DNA of 64,000 nucleotides from Hortaea werneckii. Lineage: Eukaryota; Ascomycota; Dothideomycetes; Mycosphaerellales; Teratosphaeriaceae. The stretch is taken from assembly GCA_037044905.1 (NCBI GenBank), contig JBAOKB010000024.1:1-64000 (forward strand), read 5' to 3'. How positions within the stretch are numbered: the first letter of the stretch is position 1; each line of letters opens with the position of its first letter. Both the position numbers and the translations under genes were made by a program. This document shows positions 9,314 through 22,309 of the stretch, one piece after another. The notes below the pieces were generated by a model that saw only the letters and a list, made by a program, of their open reading frames with translations, was not told the DNA's origin and did not search any database.

Positions 9314-10969
9314 ACATTTCTGGAGCTTGGTCTCTTTCTTTTTTCTTTCTTTTGTTTTTGTAGTCAGACCAATAGGAGCGTTCTGTACCGGCCTCATGGC
9401 GGAATCGAACACAATATCGCTGCGACGTTCACATACACTATGGCCGAAGGTGGGAAAACCCTCATCGCCGATCCAACAGTGTTTCAAAGGCAGAAGAGGA
9501 AACATCTTCTTTAGGATAATCTCCAAATAATACTCAAGTGTCCTTCACTTGGAGCATAGCACAGTAAAGAGCCATTCATTCATCCAAACGAACAAGACTA
9601 TTTCACGTTCAAGTCTCTAGTCTCCAGCCGGAGGCGTCTTGAGAGATTCAAAATGTTGGAGGCGTGCGGCCGCGTACGGATGGCCCGCGCGTTTATTAGG
9701 TTGCATGGTTGGCCCGGCTAAAGTCGTTCGACATGATGGAGTGTATCATGGGTTGTGTGTACTTGATTGGCGGGTGACTGCCAATTTTTCTCGCTGCGCA
9801 TGCCTCAAACAAGCTTCATTATGCAATCCCTGTATTGATGCGCTTTGCTCCACCCTGCATGACGAACACCCCGGCAAACCCCAATACGCACTGGACCGAT
9901 GGATATGCATTGTCGCCGCCATGTTGTATTTCTGTCCGTGTCTAGATCGTAGTCTAACACCAAGTTCTCCTGCGTTCCAAGAAAGAAAATGCGCAACACT
10001 CATTTAGTGACCCAAGCAAGTCTCCGTCTGGACGGCAGCACCGGCGACTATTGTCGTGCATCCACGAATGGGAGGAGTCACGACAAGCCATTTTAAGGCG
10101 CCAGCTGTCGATAAGATCGGGGCGCTGTCGATATTGTTGAGGTAAGCGGTATCAGTTGCATGATCGCCATAGATCCTGTCCTCGACTCCATCGATGCTCT
10201 CCTTGAAAGACTTCTACGAACTGGAATGTTTATCCGCAGATCTCTTGTCTGTGACGAAAGGAAGAATACCTGTAGGTCGTCTTCGTTTGAGCCGGTCTAC
10301 GCCCTCGCTGGACTGGTTGAAGCTTAGCGTCTATCCCCCTCTGCTCAACGTGCTTGGCTAAATCCATCGAGTCTTCCTTCGCAAGTCAACTCGCAGCTCT
10401 CGCACGCCTTTCCGGACATACCGACCTCGCTAGGACGCAGGGTCATGAGCATGCGGAGGGTGAAGGATTCTAACACGCTAGTGTGCTGTCTGCTTATCTT
10501 GCTAATCTTAGAGCGGGTAATCCTTTGGTAGCAGTTCCTTCGTTAAATTTGCCGACTTTCCTATAGTTTTAGGCGTCCATGTCGCTTATAGAGACGCTGT
10601 CGAATGCGCCTACTTCGCGTCTTACCTTGTTTAGTCTAGTAATTAAGTAGAAGAAGGCGACGACTATAGTTTATTTATCCTTAAAGTTTAAACCTTTAAA
10701 AGGAGTACTTATGTAGTAGTAGTAAACAAACAAACCCTTATCTAGATTCTACTTGTTATATTGTACTAGAACTTTATAAATCTTTCTAGAACTATTAGTA
10801 AATAGTGTTACACAAGGAGTAGTATAAAACCTCCTTAATACATGTTTAGAGATTGTGTAGAAGGTAAGCTTTTAATATAGATATCTAGACTACTTATAAG
10901 AATATACTCTGTTTTGTCAAACATATTCTTCTCCATTCTCTCGATAGTCGCATCTAAGCGAAGGCAAGT
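9314..10969. other. Intergenic; AT-rich RIP-like stretch at about 10500-10930; no gene
   Basis: Short frames exist but none has codon structure, splice logic or recognisable motifs. From about 10500 the composition becomes AT- and TAG-rich like the island at 5.6-6.4 kb, suggesting an old mutated repeat between the synthetase and the transporter terminator region. Confidence 0.55.
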
Positions 10970-13261
10970 CTAAGCAAACTCGTTCTTTTCAACGTCTGCT
11001 TGGTCGGAGTCTTCTTTGTCGCCAATCCGACTCTTTTCCCTCGGGAGTGAATGCCTCCTCTCTGTCTCCATCTCTAGCCTCTCGCGTACTTCTGGCGACT
11101 TTGCGAAAAGCACATCAATCTCCTCCAAAGTTCGACCCGTCGTCTCTGGGCAATAGTACCAAACGTAGGCAGCCGAGAGGAAGCAGCAGATGAGGGGCCA
11201 AATGAAGATGATTGGCCCGACCGCCGACAGACCACTGCCTCCGCCAAAAACCATGGCCTACAAAAGTGTCTGTTAGACAAGTGATGTTTGGCCTTCCAGA
11301 GAACAGATGACTTACCCAGGTGGAAAACCATTCACCTGCAGCACCGAGCCCACCGGCAATGTGGCGATATCTTAAAGGCGCAATTTCGGGTCTTCATTAC
11401 TGTGTTAGCCGGACAGTGTTCTCATGAAACTTCGCCGCTGCCTTCGAGGACTTACCCATAAATCCAACATGTCCCCAGCCAGCCGAATGCGAAGACAACT
11501 ATCACTTGTGTCAGTGTGCGCTGTACATGGATCCCAGGATCATATGGCTAGGTCACTTACCGACGTAGAGAATAATGATGGCAGTGGATGCCCAGCCTTT
11601 GGTGCGACTCAGCGTTGTGAAGTCATCTCCTTGGATGCCCGTGGTAGTAATAACGACATAGATGATCATCAAAATACCACAGCCTATCGCACACCAGAAC
11701 ATGAGCGGGCGCCGGCCGATCCGTTCAATGAACCAGATACTGTTTTGCGCAGTGGTCAGCTTGGCAATTGGCGGGACAAGAAGAGGACGTAACCATACGG
11801 TGGAAATGAGGCGATGCCAAAGATGGTGTTCATAACGGCCGCGAGAATCCCTGACAGCAGCGGACCGTAACCGATCGACGAGAAGATCTGCGTCGAGAAG
11901 TAGACCTATGACCGCTTGTTAACGAAGCCGATATTTTGTTGGAAGAACCAGTGGAAAACAATACAAGCATGTTGATCCCGAGAAACTGTTGCGCAAACAG
12001 AATCAGGAATGAGGTTCGTAGTCGTCGACCGATTTGCAAATCACTGTTGTCCCAAAACAGCATCATAATATTGAACTCGCTCTTTTCCCCGTCGTCTTCC
12101 TGCAATGATTGTTAGATGGGTCGCCGGGGAGGAGCTTCGGTCTATCCCAACTCACGTGTAAAGAAGCAAGAATCTCCCTCCGCATCGTTTGCACTGATTG
12201 ATCGTTCACGTCTTTGCCGTGCAAGCGCGCGGGAGTCTTGTCGCCCTCCTCATGTCGGTCACGAGCGTAGTACCATCGGGGTGTGTCGGGGAGGAAAAGA
12301 AGGAGGCCTCCGCTAAAGATTGAGAAGCATGATTGCATTGCAAGTGGCTGTTGGGATGGTCAGAAATCGGTGCACTCCCAGCGTTCACTTTGGCTGAAAA
12401 GACGACTTACAAAACGCCATAAATACGGATGTTGTTCGAGCCCTTGAACGAAGCCCAAGTCCTGTCAAACATACCGGGTCAGCAACACTGCCGAGGGTTG
12501 ATGAGCTTAGTTAGAGGATGGTTGAACTAACGATCCAGTAAGCCAGTGGAATGCCGGAGATGAGCAATGCAAGCTGATATTGCGTCTCTGGGCCTCGCTG
12601 TGAGGCCTCGAGCGACATTTCAGCCATATACGTAGGCACTGCGGATGCGATGCAGCCGATACCAAAGCCCGCGACAATTCTTCCGACAGTGATCTGGGCA
12701 AGCGAATATGCGGACGATTGCAAGAGTGCGCCGAGGCAGACAAGGAGATGACCCAATTGAATGGTACCTTTCCGACCTATCTGCATGCCGAAGAAAGGGA
12801 CCTAGGATGCCGATTTGAATCAGCCGAGCAGGTTTCACGTGGCAGGAAGGATATGGCTCACAGCAAGCGACATGAAACCCGCAGCCAGATTGTAGATGCT
12901 GGCAATAAGCGGAATGATGAAAGGTCCTTGTGGATCCCCAATGGCATCGCGAAATTCTTGTCGTTCTTGGAATCCGCCGAGAACACCGGCATCGTACCCT
13001 GATTGACGGCAAGGACCTCGTTGTCAGCGAAGAAGTAGAGGTGATGGAGCGCATCGTCGCGCAAAGACCCGAAGGCGTAGCAACTTTGCGCTCCGATTGA
13101 GTCGCATATGAGCGAGTATCGCATACCGTATAGCATGAACGCAGCTCCCTGTCATTGTCTGTCAGATTCAGATGGTTCCAAAGTGATGAAGAGCCCCTCT
13201 AACTTACACAAGCTGTGCTCATGGTCTGGTATAGGGCCTTGCCCTGGATTTTGGAGAACAT
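10970..13261 (-). CDS. MFS sugar (hexose-type) transporter
   Basis: Twelve exons give 517 residues: 13208-13261, 13127-13148, 12862-12998, 12532-12801, 12411-12461, 12156-12347, 11965-12099, 11799-11905, 11561-11739, 11456-11498, 11316-11391, 10970-11257. All junctions are GT-AG and keep phase. Signatures of the sugar-porter family are present: GYDAGVLGG after the second tiny exon (22 nt), GRIVAGFGIGCIA, PDTPRWYY in place of the usual PESPRW, QQFLGIN, ERIGRRP, and the C-terminal PETTGRTLEEID. The protein should have 12 membrane segments and act at the plasma membrane; the substrate is not decidable (monosaccharide, quinate or similar). The cytosolic tail is charged and ends in NEFA. The count of eleven introns is high for this family in fungi. 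Intact as far as I can tell. Confidence 0.9.
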
Positions 13262-14926
13262 GATGTTGATCGAGAAGCCTTCCACAGTCGTGGCAGATCT
13301 TTCCGACAACTTGGGTGCATGGAGACAGGAGAGTATATATTTACGCGCATGACGAGGTCAGTGATCCTGTAAAAGCACAATGCCGGCATTGCTGACTGGA
13401 TAATGGCCTGCCGGCGACAACCTTAACCTGCATTTCCAAATAGATGACCGTCTAGGCAGTATGTCGTAAAGCGCATTGACATTACTTTGGAAGGGAGACG
13501 AGCGTCATCGGTTGCTTGTGAATGGGCGAGACTTTGACAAGGTTCCGGAAGCAGAAGGTCGAAGCGCTTGAACCCCTTCAAGGCAACTGTTGGCGCCGTG
13601 GAGATGCAGCATTTCCCCAGAAACCCCACGTGGCTCTCCACATAGGGAACACCCTAATCGAGTCTACGACCGGGAAGATGGAACCGATTGTATGCATATT
13701 CCTGCAGAGCACCCTATTCAGTGCCTCCCAATTCCGCCTAGATATCTACCGCAACATAGGCTGTTTTGTCAACGTTGATGGGCGGTGCATTGGTTGTAAA
13801 GAGGCCTTGGAGCTGACACTTGGAATGACAGAAAACACTATCTAGCACTCGCCATACCCTGATGCGGGCAGTGGAGGGCTCGGTGTGAAGTAGCTCTCAT
13901 ACTGGTCACGTCATAGTAAAACTCACGAATCTTGCACCAACTTGGATGTTGTATAGACGATAGGCGCAAGGCTGTCGGAGAGGTGGTCGTGCAAAGCGAT
14001 GACGACGATCAAGAAGCCGCGGCTTTTGCATGCGGAGTAGAGTTGAGTCCGGTCCGAACAATTGTCACGAGGTCACGAGGTCACGAGGTCAAGGGGTCCG
14101 TATAGATACAGATGGCAAGACTGGCCACTCTACTCCAATTGAGGGTCTGGGGCAGTGCTTCTTGGCCGCTCAAATTGAAAATGCCCAAGGTCGCGAACGA
14201 GCTTAATAAGAAGCTGCACAAGTGTGAATTTTGCAGCTTCTCCCCGTGCTAGATGTCAAGAAATGCAACCCAATCTCGCACGTACGGCTTAAGTCACGGA
14301 TCTATAAATCCAAGACGAGACCATAATATGCAAGGAGTAGACAGGTCGCTACACGTCGCAGATTAGTCTGCAATCTCCGCTACCGTTTTGGCTACAGGAG
14401 CTACTAAGTCAGTGGAACGTGGTCGCTTGCCGACTAAGGGCGCTTTCTTCATGGCATTTCAAATTTTGCTATACTTACTGTTGATTCGCAAAACGCTGCA
14501 ACTGTCGTAGACATAACGAGTCAGATGGCTATGGATAGACTTTTCGGCATTGCCACGACTACTCAAGCAGCCGGATTACACTACATCAGGATGGAGTGAA
14601 GCCTGCAAAGGATATCTCAAAGGTTGCGCACTTGGATATCAAATGGCCAAAAACACAGCCTACGAGGGACGGCGGCAGCTTTTTCCCTCCCGGAGTCCCT
14701 TGAATACTGTCCTAGTGTCACGAAGTCTCATAAAAACATTCGGACAAAGATTCACTCGTCTCTGTTAAAATTCAATGGAAAGAAATGATGATGTGTACAC
14801 TGTCGCACGAGATTGCTTCTGCGACAGACTGCGCGCTACATTCTTCAAAGGCACAGTTTAATCATACAATAGGACACCCCGATAATTCTCTTTCACAACT
14901 CAATCTTCCTGGCGCTATGCGGAAGT
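13262..14926. other. Intergenic, no gene seen
   Basis: Upstream of the sugar transporter and downstream of the Rds1-like gene. The frames here are short and unlike known proteins. The only structure noticed is a small tandem repeat at 14064-14091. Confidence 0.5.
14064..14091. repeat. 8-bp tandem repeat (GTCACGAG)3.5
   Basis: Three full and one half copies of GTCACGAG in a row, in non-coding DNA. Confidence 0.7.
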
Positions 14927-16232
14927 CTAGTGATAGTTCAAGGCTGGCTTCGGGGGTGCAACCTCAAGCACCGCAGGACCGAAGACAACCTGAGAGTTGT
15001 CCAAGCTGCCCTCGACGTCGCTGCTGCTGACGAAGACATACGTCTGACCCATGGCAATGTTAGGGATGGCGGCGGAAACGGTTGAGCCTGCAAAGGTGTG
15101 AGTGTTTTGTTCGTTAGAGCTTGCTTCGAGAATCTTACCGTCGACTTGGGCCTTGACGCTCGTCACAGAGAGACCAGAGACAAACGTGAGGTAAGGGTCG
15201 GCTGGGAGAGATGCCTGGTCGCTGGTTGCAGCCTTGAATGAGACAGTGGCGCCAGCCATCGGTGGCGTGCACTGCATCAAATCATCGTTGTGTCCGAGGA
15301 GCTCGTCGACGATTCCGTCTTTGCCAAGAAGGCCGCCGTCACCGAGAAGTCCGCCGTCACCAAGAAGACCCGGCTCACGCTTCTTGTAGTGGTGGTCTTT
15401 GCAGCTGTCTTGCTCACAGTTGCATGTGTCACCCTTCACCGTCAGGGCAGGGTAGGCCGTAAATGGAAGAGACGGGTTGTCGGACGGACATTGGTCAATG
15501 AACATGGCTGCAATGCTAAAGACCGAGGTGGGGTCCAGAGACTGAATCTGTCAACGAATGATCCATGACGAAGCGGCAAGCGTACTTACAGTATAGAGCG
15601 GGTTTGCGAAGGGGACTTTGTTGAGGGCGTTGCGCTGGTACGAGGTGTGCAAAGCCTCAACAGCTAGGATGGAACCAGCAGTAGTGAGGTACTGGTAGCT
15701 GGTGATCAGAGGAGCACCACCGAGGTATGCGCTGGTGCCCACACCCTCTAGGACAGAAGAAAGGGTAACAAAGCCTCGACTGCGGACGGAGTCAGTCTAG
15801 CAACGAGTCTTATCTCTTGGCCAAAGACTTACACATCCTCGTATGGGAAGTTGTATGTGCACTCCTGCACTGGGGTGACTCCAGCAGCAGACAAAGCGTT
15901 TGAGAGCAGCTGGACGTGCTGCTGCTCGTCGTATGCGATATACTTCAAGTTGTTGTAGTAATCCTTGGAGAAGCCTAAGAGCAAGCGTAAGTTTCCATAC
16001 TGCTATGATATGCTGACATCACAACATGCTTACCGGCCTTCTCAAAGTCATGTTCATTAAACTTGTTGACGGCCTGACGGTAGAAGACGTTCTCCAAATG
16101 CTCAAGTGTAAGAGCGAATTGGAGGACGGTAACGTCGATGTTCTGACCTTGACGCTTTGCAAGATCAGCCAAAGGGGCCGCAGAAGCGCCAGCGCAAAGG
16201 GCGAGCGCGGCGGTAGCGTAGCGAGCGAACAT
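14927..16232 (-). CDS. Secreted Rds1-like ferritin-fold protein
   Basis: Four exons, 16034-16232, 15833-15974, 15590-15779 and 14927-15547, giving about 383 residues; the last acceptor could instead be 6 nt further in, with no frame change. The N-terminus MFARYATAALALCAGASA is a signal peptide. The body (LQFALTLEHLENVFYRQAV, YIAYDEQQHVQLL with the Glu/His typical of ferritin-like helices) matches the fungal stress-response family of fission yeast rds1, whose biochemical function is not settled. After the ferritin-like domain comes a Cys-rich stretch and a glycine repeat GLLGDGG/GLLGDGG/GLLGKDG beginning just after KKRE, a possible Kex2-type site, then a beta-rich C-terminal region. The upstream TATA-like element supports this start. 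Confidence 0.85.
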
Positions 16233-17288
16233 GTTGAACAATTGAAGAATGTGAGGAAACTTCTTGTTGCAAGAGACGGTTGGATGTGGGAACAAAAGCT
16301 ATTCTTCGCTTGAGCAAGCAGCTACTTATAGCCATGTCTGTCTCGATGGCTTCAAGATGAGGCTTTCTGTGATCGGCAACCGTCGTGTCGATCGTCCTTC
16401 TGAGAATAGTACATATCCAGACTTGACATATCTTATGTCTCTTGTCATACGCTAGCGAAGAAATTGGAGTGAGACAATAGCAAAAGGTCGAACAGTGACC
16501 CTGAGGAAGATGTTCATAGGCCCTCCACAGCAGGCAGACTTCTCCTAGTGGGGATGAGGATGAAAACAGTGGAACTTCATGTCTCAATATAGCCGTGGGG
16601 GTCGAGAACGCAAAGCCAAAAGTGGTAGAGAATCTAGTGGTGAAGATCCTCCATTGGGACGCCATGCGGGGAATTTGTCAATGTGATCACCGGCGCTATA
16701 GGTGACTGCCGGGCCCTAAAGCTACACTTATAAGGCCAATTTGGTCTTGACAGGTGCGATGACGGTTTAGTACGGAATAGGGTTGGAAGCGTGTGGGGTT
16801 GGCAACGTTCGGACAATAAAACTTTTGGGGCTATCTGCGGGGGAGAATCTTCGAGTGTTTGTTAGCGGCTGAAAACCTGTTGATCTACTTATAGCATGAT
16901 ATCTGACAGGCTGCTTGTTGTAACGCCTCTCTCTAGTCGAAATCCGTCTGTCGATCTTCATTGTCCAAGTGACCGGATAACGTCAATCCCGTGAGAGACA
17001 ATATTCGCTCCTGATGACATATTTCCATCTGTGCCACTGGGCCGCGAATTACACTTTCGAAGAAGACTTAGCCTTGCCGTGTCTATGGCCCCCTCACCAA
17101 GCGTCTCGCCAGTCTCCTTGTCCTCCGTTTTCGCAGCCTGCTCTATGTCTCAGATGTCACTCGTGATTGCTAGGAAATACTCAAAGGATTGGAAATTATG
17201 TTGTTAGTTCGTGAGGTAAATATGGATCTATGGTATTAACCTATTTCGGGTTGTTCAACAGCGAAGCGACTGCAAGTATGCGAGCTTC
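16233..17288. other. Intergenic, no gene seen
   Basis: Promoter side of the Rds1-like gene and 3' side of the H+-ATPase. No coding frame with support. Confidence 0.5.
16322..16331 (-). promoter_or_regulatory. TATA-like element of the Rds1-like gene
   Basis: CTATAAGTAG on the minus strand about 90 nt before the start codon. Confidence 0.4.
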
Positions 17289-20200
17289 TCAATCGTCTGC
17301 GCTTTCTGCCGGTGCTTTGGTCGACATCTGATACCAGCCTGCACCATTCTCGTCCTCTTCATGTTTGATCGCAACTTTGCTCAAAGCCCCTAGAATGTTC
17401 TCCATCTGGTCATCGTGTACATTCCTCTTCTTCCGGCCGAGATTGTTGATGAAAGGGAGTTTGTCAAGCACGTAATAGACAATGGCAATGACGATGGTGA
17501 CGCCGATGGAGTACATCCACACGACGACCACCGTCACGACGTCGGTCCAACCATTGTCCGACTGGTTGTACAGGAACAGACCGTGTGGACTCGTCGGAGT
17601 AATTTTGGGACCACTTAGCCATCCAAAGATGCAGAAAAGGGTTGCAAGAATATCGACTCCGAGAATGGCTCCAACCAGCTGCCAAGATGGAAAGGTCTTT
17701 CCTCCGCGAGTCACGAACTAGAGTCTGCGGTCAGCATGCGATTTGCTTTAGACAGCACAAGATTGTGTCGAGGTCTTCTTACAATGAGCCAGTTCTGTGT
17801 GAGCGAAACCTCCAAGAACAGCACCTCTTGGATGCTGCCAAAGTTCTGAACAAGACCTCCATGTGGTAGGAACATGGAACCTCTAACGATCCAGGTCGCA
17901 ATAGCTAACAAGATGCCTAGGATTGCCGATATCGTCCAGATCTTTGGGAGCTGCCATTCGACGGGCCGAAGTTCGTAGTGCGCATTATCGTAGGCGATAG
18001 CTACCGTCGCAAGATCTGCGAAGAGTGCAAGGAAGACTACCAGATCGACACGAATGGTCTCGTTGATGATGATCATTGACGTGACGAGGTAGATCTCCAA
18101 ATGAAGACAAAGAGCAATCTACGGATTCACAAGAGGTGGCCATTAGCAAGAGCGATCCAGACAAGAGCCAGGCGTGATGGAGATTAGCACTTACTCGGTA
18201 TTGAATGTAAGCCTTCATACGTTGGAAGATCTCACGGGCGGTCTTGATTGCCAGCACAATAGTACTTAAGCCAGGAGCGAGGAACACGATATCGGCTGCC
18301 GCTTGTGCTGCTTCGGAGGCGCCTTCTACGGCTATGCCACAGTCTGCCTTTTTCAGCGACGGTGCGTCGTTGACACCTGTGCTTTTGTTAGTGATGGCAA
18401 AGGGGATACGAGGTTGACCAACGCTTACCATCTCCAGTCATGGCAGTCAGGTGGCCTCTTTGCTGCAACATCTCAACGACTTGATACCTGAACAGATTCG
18501 ATGTCAGCCTTGCGGAAACGAGTGAAAGTGCTCTAAGTAATGCCTACTTGTGTTCCGGAAACACCTCTGCAAAGCCATCTGCCTTCTCCACAAGATCATG
18601 TTGTGTACTTCCAGTAAGACCACCGTGGACGAGCTGCAAGAGTATTAGCTTATCTTCTGACTATTGCATATCCGCATGCGTTGGGATGTGTTGAAAGTCT
18701 TTACCTTTTGCGAGTTATAGACTTTAGTGCCAAGCGCCAGCATCTTACAAGTTTCCTTTGCGATAGCGATAGCATCACCGGTAAGCATCTTCACAGGTAC
18801 GCCTAGCTGTTGGGCTTCGGTGATGGTTTGCGCCGTATCTTCTCGGGGAGGGTCAAACATCGACAGCAAGCCCAGGAGGACCTAACCATGAAGTCAGCAC
18901 AGCAAGCACCAGGATGGCACCTTTGTTCAGGCTTACCCAGTCCTCATCGTTCTTCTTGTACGCAACGCCCAGAGCACGGAAACCACGTCGAGCAAACTCA
19001 GTGGTCTTATCGCGAAACAATGTGGCGGTCTCCTTGCTACATTCCGTGAGGTTCAATACTGCTTTTGGTGCGCCTGAATGATAGTATAGATGTTAGCGGT
19101 ATCCCAATCGTTGAAGGGTTAGAGTCGGACTTCTGAGACTTGCCTTTTGCGCAAACAAAGCGGTCACCTCGGAGTTTGCACACGGATGTAATCCTTTTGG
19201 ACACAGGGTCAAATGGAGTGAAGCTTTCCGTCACCCAGTCGTCTTTGAGGATATCTCTTGCTTTCGGGTATCGCTTCAGACTGAGCACCGTAACTTTGTC
19301 GATCGGGTCAAGCGACTTGACGTTGTGGGAGGACGCAAGCGCGGCGACGGCTAGCGAACATCGGTCAGCCATGCAGTCTTGAACAGGAAACAGGAAGTAT
19401 CCCTTACCCATCATCCAGTTGACATCTTCGCCCTCGACCACGAAAGGGTCACGCATTGACAATTGATTGGCCGTCAACGTTCCTGTCTTATCAGAACAGA
19501 GAATGTCGACACCTGCAAGGGATTCAATGGCTGTGAGCTTCTGTGCTATGGCCTTTTCTTTCGCGAGATAAGCAGCTCCCACGGCGAGAGTGGTTGTTGT
19601 AACGACGGGAAGACCGACGGGTACTGCGCAGATTAGCTACGAGAGCTCAGAGAAGGAGTCGCATCAAAGCCACTTACCTCCGATGATGAAAAGAATAAGC
19701 ACATAGTGCAACAAGTTAACAGAAGAGTTCTCTGGGGTCGCAATCCTTAAGCCGCGGAAGAAGCCTCCAATCCAGGAGCACAGGATCCAAAACATGACGA
19801 GGACGAGGAGAGCTGAGCCGATGGAGTTCATGACAGCCTTGAAGTGTCCCTGGTCCTTAGCGCCTTGCACGAGCTCCGCAGTGCGACCAACGAAGGATTG
19901 CTTGGCCGAGGACAAACAGATTGCATAAGCCTATTCGGTTTCAGTTAGACTGTTGCATATGCATCGGCAACATTCATGGCACGCACTTACCTTGCCACGC
20001 TTACAGCCGGTTGTGTAGTACAAAGTGTCGCCCATGTACTTGTCGACAGCCAGAGATTCACCTGTGATAGCAGACTGGTCGCAGGCGACGAGCGGATAAC
20101 CCTCGTGCTGGTCATCTTCGTTGCCATCGTCGTCTTCGTGGTCGCCTTTCTCGTGTTCCTGGATTGGTTCGTCCTCGGCACCCATTGCATCGCGCTCTCT

Positions 20201-21047
20201 TAGAGCCTTGTACTTGGCGAAGTCGTCTGGAGAGCTGTAGTCACATATACAACGAGCATCGGCCGGTACCGTCTGACCTTCTTCAATCACGATCTGTGTG
20301 GGCTAAGTCAGTCATGTCTGTAATAGGGTGGGCGAGCGAGACTCACAATGTCGCCTGGCACGAGTTCCCTTGCAAGTATAGTCTCTTCTTGGCCGCCTCG
20401 GACGACGGTGCAGCGCATAGCGATGTCACCTTTCAGCGAAGCAACGACATCGGCTGCTTGCTTTTCTTGGTACCACCCAACAGCGGCGTTGAGCATCAGC
20501 ATGCCGATAATGACACCGAAATCAATCCAGTCTCGAAGACCAGCAGAAAGTAAGACTGCGAGTTCCATGACTATTGCCATGTCAGTTAAAGGCTACTGTA
20601 GAAAGGCAATGATCAGACGCAGTAGGTCTTACCATAAAGAATTGGGCCAGTGAAGTAAGTGAAGAACTTAAGCAGCATATTCTCCTTCTCGGTCGTCAGC
20701 TCATTCCAACCGAAGCGCTTCCGCCTTTCCTCAGCCTCATGCGCTGATATGCCAGTCTGGATATCAGTCTCGAGCCAATCCGATGGAACTTCTTTGCTTT
20801 CCGGCTGGTCGGCGTCGGAAGCCCCCTTCGACTTCCAGAACTTCCACCGTGAGCTTTTCCCGGGCTTCTTTCCCCCTGCATCATCTCCAGCTGAATCTTG
20901 ACCACCAATGGCTCTGGGGTCCCGGTACGTCGAGATGTACTTCTGCAGTGCTTTGTACTCGTCAAGATTACTGAAGTCCATTTGGTTTGCTGCGCCTTGC
21001 GAATCTTGCGACTCGGGCGACTCATCTTGCCTTTCTTTTTCTGCCAT
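17289..21047 (-). CDS. pma1: Plasma-membrane H+-transporting P-type ATPase (Pma1 family)
   Basis: Thirteen exons give 1007 residues: 20633-21047, 20347-20570, 19991-20293, 19678-19930, 19408-19623, 19144-19350, 18937-19073, 18705-18881, 18548-18633, 18429-18487, 18195-18376, 17783-18118, 17289-17717. The enzyme pumps protons out using ATP and builds the gradient that drives MFS symporters. Visible: cytosolic acidic N-terminus, ITGESLAVDK actuator loop, phosphorylated Asp443 in CSDKTGTLT, MLTGDA, TGDGVNDAPSLKKAD hinge, and ten hydrophobic segments. An Asp/Glu/His-rich insertion precedes TGES. The C-terminal tail (KVAIKHEEDENGAG...) lacks the usual regulatory Arg/Ser/Thr motif of the housekeeping Pma1, so it may be a second, differently regulated isoform. 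The intron at 19074-19143 begins with GC rather than GT. Confidence 0.94.
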
Positions 21048-22309
21048 GATCCTGCTTCGCTCAAACGTGGTGACCCAATGACGAGGTTGTGAGTGGGAAC
21101 GAGTGGCTACAAACGAGAGTGGTGCGAGGCGGTCTTAAGAACATGTAGTCTCAGGTCACTTCTTACCTTGGTCCGGTGCCTACAGCCGCTTCAGGAGCGC
21201 CATTAATGGACACGAGCTACATCAAGGCACATGTTGAACGTGGTTGATGACGTCTCACGTCGTGGTCTTCGGATGGTAGAGGTAAGAAAGTCGCTCAAGC
21301 GGAATGGCCGGATCAGTTGAGATATTGGAATTTGGGCCTGTATACCAGTAGCCGGGAAGCATTGGAAAGTTTGGTTGCGCTGGTGCACGTAGCACCAAGC
21401 TGGATAAAGCGGCCTGCGTGAGAGATTTCTTGACTTCTTCTGCAATCTTATTAGGTCTGAATTTGTGCGCATTCCTTTTGGGCACGATGTTGGTGGTGGC
21501 CGGATGCAGCAACACACAAGCAGACGGGGATCTCACAATGATCGGGCGTCTTCCAGTGTTCGCCGGGTCCATGAATTACCAGTGTATGCCTCATGTCAGG
21601 ACGAGAGGCACGGAGCAAAAGATAGTCTAGATTGTGTGGCTTACCTCTGCCTGTAGTGGTCTTGCATGAATACCATTGACCAGGCTTGCCGGCCTGAATG
21701 TCGCGCACCTGTCCGCGTCATCCATCAGCTCGAAGTGCACTGGAGGTAAGCTTTCTCGTGGCACCTCCTACTTCGGGAGTGTGCGGCTACAAGCTTGCAA
21801 CGCAACTCTAATAATCTACTATGTACCTAGGCACGGTAGATCATGAGATGGAATCAAAGCGGAAGCTCACACGAGTTCCAAGGCCGGTAGACCGAGTATT
21901 TTCAGTTTCGGACGTATCGCGGCTACGGTTCGTGTGGCATGCCTTCCCCCCAGGCAATTCATTCATTGGGAGACAACGCTCATGCGTTCGTACAGCACAC
22001 AATTGGTTGGCCGGTCGGGCAGAGCCAGGTCAAAGATTTACAAATCTTATTAAGGTACTTAAATGGTACAGTGTGTACCTAGGTAGGTAGGTAGGCACGA
22101 AGATGGTAAGGCACATCGGCATGTGCACCGGTCGGCCCGGACGGATCGTCATTCCCGACTTGAAGATCATCAGGGAAGAAAATATGATCTATGTACTATG
22201 TACATACATACAGTACTACTCGACGTCCTCTGTATCAACAACTTTTTCTTTCTACCTTGCGATAGACTGGTGGCTGCTTCTTGTACGCATCTGCTGACAC
22301 TTGGAGAAC
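21048..22309. other. Intergenic, no gene seen
   Basis: Promoter side of the H+-ATPase and 3' side of the siderophore transporter. Contains a short GGTA run near 22079-22096. No supported gene. Confidence 0.5.

Noticed and set aside
9639..10007. 122-codon plus-strand frame behind the synthetase
   Set aside because: Starts from TTG, has no domain, and an equally long frame runs antisense to it.
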